Positions 14,960 through 22,530 of a stretch of DNA of 64,000 nt are shown piece after piece; within the stretch, counting starts at the first letter, position 1; every line of letters begins with the position of its first letter. Both the position numbers and the translations under genes were made by a program. Under the pieces are notes generated by a model, which had not been told where the DNA came from, did no database searches, and saw only the letters and a list, made by a program, of their open reading frames with translations. Origin of the DNA: Aliivibrio fischeri ATCC 7744 = JCM 18803 = DSM 507 (GTDB taxonomy: Bacteria > Pseudomonadota > Gammaproteobacteria > Enterobacterales > Vibrionaceae); the NCBI RefSeq assembly GCF_023983475.1, contig NZ_CP092712.1, forward strand, positions 1,488,001-1,552,000, in the 5' to 3' direction.

Positions 14960-16636
14960 TTACACCTTTAACTGTTTTTCAGGGTTTGCAGACAAATCGG
15001 TAAAGATGTCTCGAACTCGACAATCTTCACACATATATAGACGTTTAATTGATGCTTCGTCGTTGAAGTGAGGGTTACCCTGTAACTTAGAGCGTAGCAT
15101 TTCAATCATTGATGCTGGCGCAAAAGGAGTACCGCAGCTAATACAGCATGCCGCGTCTTCTTTATGCACAATTTGTGTTTCTTGACGTGTCTCTTGGTTC
15201 CAGTTCATTTGAACTTTCATGCTTAACACTTTTTCTGGACAAGCACTTACGCAAAGACCACATTGAACACAATCTTGCTCAACGAATTTCAGTGTTGGTG
15301 AATCTGGATCACTATGAAGTGCACGTGTTGGACACACAGCGACACAACCCATGCACAAGGTACAATCTTTAGTTTCGCAACTGATTGTTCCGTATGGTGC
15401 GTGTGATGGTAGAGATTGGATCTCTGTGATTTCAATTTGGTTTGCTTTTGAGTCAGCAGCAAGGTGATCCAATGCACCCATTAGACGTTCACGCTTGTTA
15501 CCTTTTAAAGGTGCGTCCATTACAGATAGCGGCGTATCAATCAGTGTCATCTCATTTAACGCTTCCATGTAAACCACTTGGATTCGTTGAGGATCTAAAC
15601 CTAATTGAGTTAACAATGCTTGAGCAATTTCCACTTCTTGTGTTAGTACACGTTGAATGGTTTCTGGCATTCGGCGGCTTGCGATAAACAGAACTTGCGC
15701 AGCACCATTCACCAACGCAGAGAACCAAGTATCAATACCCACTGATAACAATTCATCAAGAACCACTGGAATAACATGGTCTGGCATGGTTTTAAGTGCC
15801 ATTACATTGAAGTTCTCATGACGATCACTACAAAAAGCGATAATAGGAGTCTCTCCCCCCTCTTTTTTGTAGTTTGCTAATAAGCGAGTTGCAAAGTTTT
15901 GCGTTTTCTCTGCTTCTGGTAATGCGTAGCTGATCGCTTCTGTTGGACACGCAGTTGCACATGTACCAACACCTTGGCATAGGTATGGGTTAATTTGGAT
16001 GTGGTGACCCGTTTGATCTGAACCTTCACTGGTTAATGCGCCAGCAGGACAAGCATCAACACAACGCTCACACCCTTTTACGCCACGTGAACTGTGTGCA
16101 CATAACTCTGGGTTTAAGCGGAAATATTTTGGTTTATCAAACGTACCAACAAGACCCGGTAATTCATCAAGCACTTGTGCAAGTGTTGGATAACCACGGC
16201 CTACTGGGTAGTAACCTGGTACTGGCACTTGTTCTTTCATCACGCTATCTAGTTTCATATCTAAAACTAAATCAAAAGCGGTTTTTCCGATGGTTGTTTT
16301 GGCAAGGTTTACTCGCTCACCATTAACCACGCACTCAACATCAAACGCACCTAAGAAGCCTTTAATGGTGACCTCTTTTGCGTGATAAACGGTTTTGTCT
16401 GTTTTTTTATCTTGAGTATCTGATTCTGTCGATACCAATGTGATGCTGTTTAATTCAGAGAACTGCTCTGCTACATCAACAATGATGCTCGTAGGCCCGA
16501 TAATGACCAAGTTACCACGGCTTTCGTAGCTCACCGTTGGTGGGATCAAGTTGTTTAACTCAACGGTTTGCTCAATAGCGAACTTACGCGCTTTGGCATT
16601 CGTTGTTTCTGATTGTGCTAAAAATTGGGTTAACAT
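14960..16636 (-). CDS. polyferredoxin-type 4Fe-4S protein of the fdh operon
   Basis: This cytoplasmic iron-sulfur protein has about 558 residues. Ferredoxin motifs in order include GCERCVDACPAGAL, the matching CQGVGTCATACPTEAI, CTLCMGCVAVCPTRAL, CVQCGLCVSACPEKVL, and C-terminal Cys pairs (CCISCG, CEDCRVRD). A stretch of about 190 residues between the two ferredoxin blocks has no cysteines of note. I chose ATG 16636 because AGGTGA precedes it by five bases, over ATG 16660. It is the first gene after the sigma-54 promoter. Its presence in fdh operons of Vibrio and Shewanella is well known. An electron-transfer or assembly role is likely, but the partner is not known. Confidence 0.88.
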   Translation of the reverse strand: MLTQFLAQSETTNAKARKFAIEQTVELNNLIPPTVSYESRGNLVIIGPTSIIVDVAEQFSELNSITLVSTESDTQDKKTDKTVYHAKEVTIKGFLGAFDVECVVNGERVNLAKTTIGKTAFDLVLDMKLDSVMKEQVPVPGYYPVGRGYPTLAQVLDELPGLVGTFDKPKYFRLNPELCAHSSRGVKGCERCVDACPAGALTSEGSDQTGHHIQINPYLCQGVGTCATACPTEAISYALPEAEKTQNFATRLLANYKKEGGETPIIAFCSDRHENFNVMALKTMPDHVIPVVLDELLSVGIDTWFSALVNGAAQVLFIASRRMPETIQRVLTQEVEIAQALLTQLGLDPQRIQVVYMEALNEMTLIDTPLSVMDAPLKGNKRERLMGALDHLAADSKANQIEITEIQSLPSHAPYGTISCETKDCTLCMGCVAVCPTRALHSDPDSPTLKFVEQDCVQCGLCVSACPEKVLSMKVQMNWNQETRQETQIVHKEDAACCISCGTPFAPASMIEMLRSKLQGNPHFNDEASIKRLYMCEDCRVRDIFTDLSANPEKQLKV

Positions 16637-16702
16637 TGCTTCACCTATTCTTGACCCCATTCGGGCCTATTCAGTTCTATGACTGGTTTATAGGTTCTAT
16701 AT

Positions 16703-16718
16703 CGCAATATCCGTACCA
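16703..16718 (-). promoter_or_regulatory. sigma-54 promoter of the fdh operon
   Basis: Read on the minus strand it is TGGTACGGATATTGCG, i.e. GG, exactly 10 bases, GC, close to the sigma-54 consensus TGGCACG-N4-TTGC. Transcription should start near 16692, giving a leader of about 55 bases before ATG 16636. The palindromic activator sites lie 80-110 bp upstream. Confidence 0.85.
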
Positions 16719-16798
16719 ACTTAATGGCTAATTATGAGAAATATTAATAGGTCGATTTGTTGATTATTTAGACTATTTGGCGGGAGTTATTTTTATAC

Positions 16799-16834
16799 GG
16801 GACATTTTGTCTCAACTTGGTTCAAAATGTCCCG
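16799..16834. promoter_or_regulatory. tandem palindromic activator (UAS) sites for the fdh sigma-54 promoter
   Basis: Two sites have centres 20 bp (two helical turns) apart: GGGACATTTTGTCTC (16799-16813) and GGTTCAAAATGTCCCG (16819-16834). The first holds the full palindrome GACATTTTGTC. A weaker third copy (TTTTTGTCTCACTTGGGTCA) starts at 16851 inside the DUF3306 3' end. The same motif precedes tupA. The expected binder is the sigma-54 regulator at 58568-59995. Confidence 0.8.
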
Positions 16835-16839
16835 ATTCT

Positions 16840-17358
16840 TTATATGGTCTTTTTTGTCTCACTTGGGTCAATATCGTCGCCTTTAACGTATTGATATTCA
16901 TTATCATTTTCATTTGTAGCGTCAGTATCAAGAGCAATTTCTTCGTCTGAAATCTCCTCTTGTTCTTCTTCAGGCTCAACTAACCATTCACGTAATTTGC
17001 TTGCTGTTTCACTGTCCAGTTTTGGTGGTGTTGAGTAGTTTGGCTCATCTTCCATCGCAAATTCTGGATTCAAAAACATCTTACGAAGTGCTGCTTTTTT
17101 CAAGTTTTTGTCTACACCTTCAGCCATAAATTGACTGACGTTACTTGTGCCTGTGATAGTAACTAAATCTGCTTCGGTAGGCAGTTCAGGCTCTATCTCA
17201 GTTTCGCTTTCTTTTTCAACAGCAACACTCGGCTCAACAAGGGCTTGTGAATCTTCTACCGTGTCTGATTCAGTAGTTAATACTGGCTCATCACTGACTT
17301 CTTCACCCTGCTTAACCTTTTGTTTTCTTAAAGACCATCTACTTAGGAAGTTGCTCAC
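16840..17358 (-). CDS. DUF3306 protein
   Basis: This acidic protein of about 172 residues belongs to DUF3306, a family found in fdh loci. The N-terminus (SNFLSRWSLRKQKV) and the block LKKAALRKMFLNPEFAMEDE (about residues 85-105) are the recognisable parts. The rest is rich in Glu, Asp, Ser and Thr and looks disordered. I chose GTG 17358, giving the usual family start; a GTG at 17373 would add five residues. It overlaps the DUF3305 gene by 20 bases, so the two are coupled. The role is unknown; a regulatory or assembly role in formate dehydrogenase is guesswork. Confidence 0.85.
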   Translation of the reverse strand: MSNFLSRWSLRKQKVKQGEEVSDEPVLTTESDTVEDSQALVEPSVAVEKESETEIEPELPTEADLVTITGTSNVSQFMAEGVDKNLKKAALRKMFLNPEFAMEDEPNYSTPPKLDSETASKLREWLVEPEEEQEEISDEEIALDTDATNENDNEYQYVKGDDIDPSETKKTI

Positions 17359-17797
17359 TTGCGCGCCCCGCACCTTTACGTTTTTTCTTACGAACTTCTA
17401 ATAACTCACCGTGTTTACCAATATAAGCTTCTAACCATGCTTGCATCGGTAGCGGCATTGCTGTTGAAAGGACTAAATAATCACCGTCCATATATTGTCC
17501 GATCATGCTTTGTGATGCAGTGATCATAACGGGTGTTAGTTGGTCATTATCGTTTTCAAAAGCAAAGAACAATTTAGGATCTTGCGAGCTTAGATTGAAA
17601 CGATAATCCGTTCTTTCATCGCGGAAAATTTCTAAATCACGCTCAAACAGTGAAACATTATCTTGTGTCTCATTTACCTTCTCATAAAGATGAATATCAC
17701 CAAGTCGCCATGACGGTGCACTCCAACGGCCAACCTGTTTGATTTCTTCAATCACTTCAAATTGTAATGGCCATTTGTTTTCTGTTTTCTGTTCCAC
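17339..17797 (-). CDS. DUF3305 protein
   Basis: This 152-residue protein belongs to DUF3305, always a neighbour of DUF3306 in fdh clusters. Residues about 8-40 hold the conserved part (PLQFEVIEEIKQVGRWSAPS, then WRLGDI). The C-terminal 20 residues are strongly basic (EVRKKKRKGAGR). The start is GTG 17797 with AAGGAT seven bases upstream. It is first in its transcript, behind a strict sigma-54 promoter motif (17847-17861). Transcription could also run through into the polyferredoxin gene. The function is unknown. Confidence 0.85.
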   Translation of the reverse strand: MEQKTENKWPLQFEVIEEIKQVGRWSAPSWRLGDIHLYEKVNETQDNVSLFERDLEIFRDERTDYRFNLSSQDPKLFFAFENDNDQLTPVMITASQSMIGQYMDGDYLVLSTAMPLPMQAWLEAYIGKHGELLEVRKKKRKGAGRASEQLPK

Positions 17798-17846
17798 AAG
17801 TTATCCTTCTTTTGATGAAGTTTTGTATTGCTATTTATACTCTAAA

Positions 17847-17861
17847 GCAAAGCTTGTACCA
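17847..17861 (-). promoter_or_regulatory. candidate sigma-54 promoter of DUF3305-DUF3306
   Basis: The minus strand reads TTGGTACAAGCTTTGCTT, with GG and GC spaced by 10 bases and matching -24 and -12 flanks. It lies about 50 bp before GTG 17797. No copy of the palindromic activator site is seen upstream of it. Confidence 0.7.
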
Positions 17862-17885
17862 ACCACACTTTCTTTTTTTACTCTA

Positions 17886-17901
17886 TGGTATAAAATTTGC
17901 C
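17886..17901 (+). promoter_or_regulatory. possible sigma-54 promoter of fdhD
   Basis: The plus strand reads ATGGTATAAAATTTGCC, with GG-N10-GC spacing, 45 bp before fdhD. The -24 part is weaker than in the other three sites, and TATAAA could instead be a sigma-70 -10 box. Confidence 0.4.
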
Positions 17902-17944
17902 TAACCTAGATAAATAATCAAATCTCATTCATTTGGAGCTTACT

Positions 17945-18766
17945 TTGAGCCAATCACCTAAAATAATTACTACTGGCACTGTACCAAAACAAACCATTTC
18001 TGTTGATGTTTATGATGAATATGGTGAAAAGCTAACAAAAGAGATCGCATGTGAACAACCTTTAACCGTAATGCTGAATTGGCAAGAAGTCGTGACGTTA
18101 ATGACCCTTGGTGCTCGCCCTGCTGAATTAGTTTTAGGGTATTTAAAGAACCAACATTTTGTTACTGATGCTTCTCTTTTAGAATCGGTGATTATTGATT
18201 GGGAAACCAAAACGGCTGCAGTAAATACGAAAGAAACCACTGAACACGTTAAAGAAAACTTGAAGAAAAAGACAGTTACCTCAGGTTGTGGTCAAGGCAC
18301 CATGTACGGCAACGTAATGAAGCAACTGGAAAACTATCAAGTACCACAAGTAACTATCAATCAATCTGATCTTTATGAATCATTAGAAGCGCTGACATAT
18401 CACAACGATACTTACAAAGCGGCAGGTGCCGTTCATGGCTGTGCGGTGTGCAAAGACAATAAAGTGCTTTCATTTGTGGAAGATGTAGGTCGCCATAACG
18501 CAGTTGATACCTTAGCTGGTGAGCTATGGTTAAAACAAGAAGCTGGTGATGACAAACTCTTCTACACCACTGGCCGTTTAACGTCAGAAATGGTGATTAA
18601 AGTCGCTCAGATGGGTATTCCTGTTCTGCTTTCACGCTCTGGTGTAACTCAAATGGGGTTAGACTTAGCTCAAAAATTTGGTATTACCATTATTGCTCGT
18701 GCAAAAGGTAAGCGTTTCCAAGTATTTGCTGGACATGAAAAAATCAATTTTGATGTGAAAGGTTAA
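17945..18766 (+). CDS. fdhD: formate dehydrogenase accessory sulfurtransferase FdhD
   Basis: FdhD passes sulfur (from a cysteine desulfurase) to the Mo/W cofactor of formate dehydrogenase. I chose TTG 17945 because GGAG lies six bases upstream. The protein has about 273 residues. Family blocks are SGCGQGTMYG (C115), GAVHGCAVC (C166, C169), EDVGRHNAVDTLAGE and FYTTGRLTSEMV. E. coli FdhD has a CxxC at the first block; here the second Cys is replaced by Gly, while the later block has its own CxxC. That suggests a variant subfamily. It is divergent from DUF3305, 135 bp away. Confidence 0.92.
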   Translation: MSQSPKIITTGTVPKQTISVDVYDEYGEKLTKEIACEQPLTVMLNWQEVVTLMTLGARPAELVLGYLKNQHFVTDASLLESVIIDWETKTAAVNTKETTEHVKENLKKKTVTSGCGQGTMYGNVMKQLENYQVPQVTINQSDLYESLEALTYHNDTYKAAGAVHGCAVCKDNKVLSFVEDVGRHNAVDTLAGELWLKQEAGDDKLFYTTGRLTSEMVIKVAQMGIPVLLSRSGVTQMGLDLAQKFGITIIARAKGKRFQVFAGHEKINFDVKG

Positions 18767-18892
18767 GTAGAGCTTAGGGGCTAGGGGCTAGAAAAAGCAG
18801 GTGCAAGGAAAAGCAGGGACGAGTAAGAGCGAAAAGCAGTTACTCGTCCCTAAAAACTAGTCCCTGCTCTTACTGCTCCCTAGCCCCTGCTC
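18767..18892. repeat. intergenic palindromic repeat cluster between convergent genes
   Basis: It contains an inner inverted repeat AGGGACGAGTAA (18815-18826) / TTACTCGTCCCT (18840-18851), outer arms GGGGCTAG (near 18778-18791) / CTAGCCCC (near 18880-18888), and a direct repeat CCCTGCTCTTACTG around 18861-18874 and near 18885-18898. It lies between the ends of convergent fdhD and the HD-GYP gene. It could serve as a bidirectional terminator or be a dispersed palindromic element. Confidence 0.75.
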
Positions 18893-21010
18893 TTACTGAT
18901 TTTTCTCAAAAATAGCTCTGAACTCTTCATGGTGCTCTAAGAATATATCGACAATCTTAGGGTCGAAAGAAACACCCTTTTCTTCTTCGATGATCTTAAT
19001 CGCTACTTCATGGGTAAAGCCTTCTTTGTAAATACGCTTTTGTCGTAATGCGTCATACACATCCACAATACTTACAATTCGAGCTTCAATCGGTATCTCT
19101 TCACCCACTAAACTCAAGTACCCTTTACCATTCCATTTTTCATGATGGTAAAGCACGATATTTTTAGTTATCAAACTCAAGTCAGTATTCTTGATAATCT
19201 CGTAACCAATGTTTACGTGTTTTTTCATTACATCAAATTCATCAGGATCCAGTTTTCCCGGTTTCTTTAATATGTAATGAGGTATACCAATCTTTCCAAT
19301 GTCATGCAGCGAAGCAATCATACGAATTTCTTCTACAAACGAGCTTGGCATGTTCAATAAATTAGAAAGATGCTCAGAATATACGTTGATTCGCTTGTTA
19401 TGCTCACTGGTTTCTTCATCACTGTATAACGAGGCCATCTCCAATGATCCAATCAATGATTCGTTCATTCTTAAAAGACGAGCTTGTGCTTTTTTCTCTA
19501 TATAAACTCGAGTTATCAACACGCCAATGATAAATAAGCTGACAAGTAGAACTGCGATTAGTAGCCAGAAATCATCTTTCTGATACTTTTCATTCTCATT
19601 GATATAGATGTTTTTAATCAAACGTTCATTATCTGATGATGTTGATATCAGATTAATGGCATTAAATAGTGCTTCATGCTCTTTCTTTACTGCGATATAC
19701 ACAGAGAATGTTTTGGTTAAGGTTCCTGCGGTTTTTAAATCATACATGTCATGGTTGATTGTATGATTCATTAATAAACGTTGGTCACCAAAAGCATAAT
19801 CAACACGTCCGTCATCTATTGCTTCAATGATCTCTTCAAAGGTATCAAAAAAGACCATTTTCACATTTAATGTGTTGTTTTTTATATAATCGTAATAATA
19901 AGCGTTTTTTAACATCCCCACCGTCGAGTAGTTTATATCTGCAATACGAGATATAAAGTTCCTTTCTAACTTATTAAATACTGACAATTCAAAACTGTAA
20001 TACGGTTTTGTTAGAAAATATTTATCTGTGATGCACTCATTTTCAAATGTTGATAATAAAACATCATAATCTTTACACTCGCCAACACTTGGCTCAGTAA
20101 ATGTGACCGAACCTTTAAATATTCGCTTAATACTGTCGAACAACGTAGGTGCAATGCCGTGATACTCTTCATTAACTAAGTAGCTTGCAGGAAACTCATT
20201 AACGCCATAACCAACACTGATGCTTGCTCCTTTAAGTTCATTATTCCCTTTAAAAAGATACAAAAAATAATCTTCACGGGATTGTTTAACAAACTCTTTT
20301 ACTTCTTCAGATTTCAACTCTGTAAAGTATTTCACTAATATACTGTACAACTCAGATTGCGATTTTGGTATTGCAAATGACGTATATAAGTTATTCAACC
20401 TTGGTAAGTTTAATGTCGGAAATGCTTTGTCCGTTATCTCTTGTGTATCAGCAACAAAAGCGTCAATCTCTCCGGAATTAAGAGCGTTTATCAGCGAATT
20501 AACATCCGCAAATTTTACTGGCGTATATTGTATAGAGTCAGAGTATTGTTCAATAAAATTCGTAGTAGAAAACCAATCTTCAACTAAGCCAATTTTCTTA
20601 TTATTTAAACTTACAAGGTCAATAATTTGATCCGTATTTTTGAAAAACACTTTAGTGCTAACACGATATAACGTTGGGACAAAAAAATAGTTTTCTTTTC
20701 GGTTTTCTGTATCAGCAAAATCTAAATAAGCCCCACTCTCTAAACGGTCAAACATTGCATGTAAATCATCAATGCCTTTTACTTTTAGTTGGAAGTTTGT
20801 ATTGAGTTTTTTGTTAATATCTTGAATTAGGTTGCTGTACAGTCCTTTTGGTATCCCATCCTCAATAAAAAATAATCTTGAATTATAATCATCATTATAA
20901 AAAACGAAATCTTTATTATTTTGTATCCATACTTGCTCTTCCTTTGTTAAATCCATTGAAGAAACAAATGAAGAAAAAACACACATGATAAAAACGAAAA
21001 GTCGTTTCAA
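18893..21010 (-). CDS. HD-GYP c-di-GMP phosphodiesterase with periplasmic solute-binding sensor domains
   Basis: This is a membrane-bound signalling enzyme of about 705 residues. I chose TTG 21010, which gives a normal signal sequence (LKRLFVFIMCVFSSFVSS). The frame is open further to 21115. Two SBP_bac_3-like periplasmic regions follow (about residues 30-235 and 240-470). One membrane helix (FWLLIAVLLVSLFIIGVLIT) and the HD-GYP domain come next. There I see HDIGKIGIP, KKHVNIGYEII, YHHEKWNGKGY and RIVSIVDVYDALRQ, with GKGYL in the GYP position. It should cleave c-di-GMP when the sensor binds a small molecule, perhaps an amino acid. Confidence 0.88.
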   Translation of the reverse strand: MKRLFVFIMCVFSSFVSSMDLTKEEQVWIQNNKDFVFYNDDYNSRLFFIEDGIPKGLYSNLIQDINKKLNTNFQLKVKGIDDLHAMFDRLESGAYLDFADTENRKENYFFVPTLYRVSTKVFFKNTDQIIDLVSLNNKKIGLVEDWFSTTNFIEQYSDSIQYTPVKFADVNSLINALNSGEIDAFVADTQEITDKAFPTLNLPRLNNLYTSFAIPKSQSELYSILVKYFTELKSEEVKEFVKQSREDYFLYLFKGNNELKGASISVGYGVNEFPASYLVNEEYHGIAPTLFDSIKRIFKGSVTFTEPSVGECKDYDVLLSTFENECITDKYFLTKPYYSFELSVFNKLERNFISRIADINYSTVGMLKNAYYYDYIKNNTLNVKMVFFDTFEEIIEAIDDGRVDYAFGDQRLLMNHTINHDMYDLKTAGTLTKTFSVYIAVKKEHEALFNAINLISTSSDNERLIKNIYINENEKYQKDDFWLLIAVLLVSLFIIGVLITRVYIEKKAQARLLRMNESLIGSLEMASLYSDEETSEHNKRINVYSEHLSNLLNMPSSFVEEIRMIASLHDIGKIGIPHYILKKPGKLDPDEFDVMKKHVNIGYEIIKNTDLSLITKNIVLYHHEKWNGKGYLSLVGEEIPIEARIVSIVDVYDALRQKRIYKEGFTHEVAIKIIEEEKGVSFDPKIVDIFLEHHEEFRAIFEKNQ

Positions 21011-21125
21011 TTTGCATACACCATAACAATCAATAAACACAAATAAGTGCAAAAAACGCACACTAACAAAGCACTCTGCAAATGTATAATGGAATTTATT
21101 GCACCTATCAATCAATAAAATTTAT

Positions 21126-22289
21126 CTAACTTTTCTCATTAAATTCTTTTTGAAATTTAAGCACTTTTTCTAAATATCTACGAGCTTCAGCCTTAGGATG
21201 TTTGTTTGTTAACGCCCAATAAAGCTGATTTGGTTGCAAGCTATTTATCTCATCAATGGCTTTAGTTCTGCTTGGATCAAATGTTGAGAAAACGCCACCT
21301 GAGCCACCGTTATAAGCCGAGATCATACTATAATGCTTATTGGTTGGGTGTTTGATGTCTCTTAAATAACGATTCTTCAAAATATAGAAATACGCTGTAC
21401 CTGTATCGATATTATGCGCAGGATTAAACAAGTACTCTTTTGTTGGGATCCCCGGCTTATTCTTAACTAATTTAAAGACATCCGCTCCTGCTGTTTTTGG
21501 GATCACTTGCATTAAACCATAAGCCCCAGCATGGCTTACAGCATAAGGGTTAAAGCTGCTTTCTGTCTGAATAATTGCATAAATTAAGTCGATTGAAATA
21601 TCGTACTCTTTTGATGCTTTTTTAATTAAATCAGCATATTGGAATTCGCGTTGCTCTAAATGGTCATCAACCATAGAGATCTCAACGTAATACGCTTTGC
21701 CATTTTTAATGATTTTCGTTTGTAACTTATTTTCGATTAAGTAATCAGCATAACGCCCTGCTCGCCATGGCCATTCAATGTCTTTATTCTCTTGGTCTTT
21801 AATTTGACCAAGTAAGAATGGACGTCCACGCAGCGGAATTGATTTATCACTAAATAAATCCACATATGATGGGTCTGCTGGCATTAATACGGTGCCGATG
21901 ATCGCTTTCTTCAACGTTTCTTTTGGTTGGTATTGAGAGATCGTCGAAACGTAAATTTTGCCTTTATCAAAATCGATATGTGCACGAGTTCTATAACCAT
22001 CTAAATATTTTACGTAGCGATGCTTACCCGCTTCTAGAAACTCTTTATCTCCCCATGTTTTATGAACATGATTAGCAAGATTTTCTAACTGCTCTTCAAT
22101 GCTTTGATTTGGTTTTGATGTGCTAGGTTTCCAAGAATCAGGCTTTGAAGTTGCACTATTGTTCGAGTTGGTAATGTCACTCTCACAATTGCATGAATTC
22201 GAGTTAGGTCTTTGGAAATTGCCATCAAAAATAGGCGTACAAGAGACTGTCGCTAAAGAAATAATAAAAGGAATTAATACGTTTTTCAT
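21126..22289 (-). CDS. mltC: MltC-like membrane-bound lytic murein transglycosylase
   Basis: This is an outer-membrane lipoprotein of about 387 residues. The signal sequence has a lipobox ending in Cys (SLATVSC). ATG 22289 was chosen because AGGAC precedes it and it starts a proper signal, unlike ATG 22325. After a linker rich in Ser and Asn comes an N-terminal DUF3393-like domain (about residues 50-190), then the SLT domain with AIIQTESSFNPYAVSHAGAY (catalytic Glu), GLMQVIPKTAG and SAYNGGSGGV. It cleaves murein glycan strands to 1,6-anhydro products. It lies close to the HD-GYP gene but may have its own promoter. Confidence 0.93.
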   Translation of the reverse strand: MKNVLIPFIISLATVSCTPIFDGNFQRPNSNSCNCESDITNSNNSATSKPDSWKPSTSKPNQSIEEQLENLANHVHKTWGDKEFLEAGKHRYVKYLDGYRTRAHIDFDKGKIYVSTISQYQPKETLKKAIIGTVLMPADPSYVDLFSDKSIPLRGRPFLLGQIKDQENKDIEWPWRAGRYADYLIENKLQTKIIKNGKAYYVEISMVDDHLEQREFQYADLIKKASKEYDISIDLIYAIIQTESSFNPYAVSHAGAYGLMQVIPKTAGADVFKLVKNKPGIPTKEYLFNPAHNIDTGTAYFYILKNRYLRDIKHPTNKHYSMISAYNGGSGGVFSTFDPSRTKAIDEINSLQPNQLYWALTNKHPKAEARRYLEKVLKFQKEFNEKS

Positions 22290-22484
22290 CGATGTCCTAA
22301 ATAGCGTATTGAATGGATTTTTCAATGCACTGGGATAGATTACACATTAGGTGTTACCAATAAGGAGGCGTATTTTACACATTGTTTATTTTTTTGGAAT
22401 AGCATACGAAACAAACTTCATAAGTTTTTTTACAAGGTGTTGCCTTACACAACATTGGAAACAAAATCACACTTTTTTTGACGT

Positions 22485-22515
22485 AAAAAAACCGTCACTA
22501 TTGGACGGTTTTTTA
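22485..22515 (-). terminator. terminator after the chemoreceptor gene
   Basis: AAAAAACCGTC-ACTATTG-GACGGTTTTTT is a strong stem with U-tracts in both directions, 16 bp past the chemoreceptor stop codon on the minus strand. It would also stop plus-strand transcription. Confidence 0.88.
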
Positions 22516-22530
22516 CTGTTTATTAATAAG

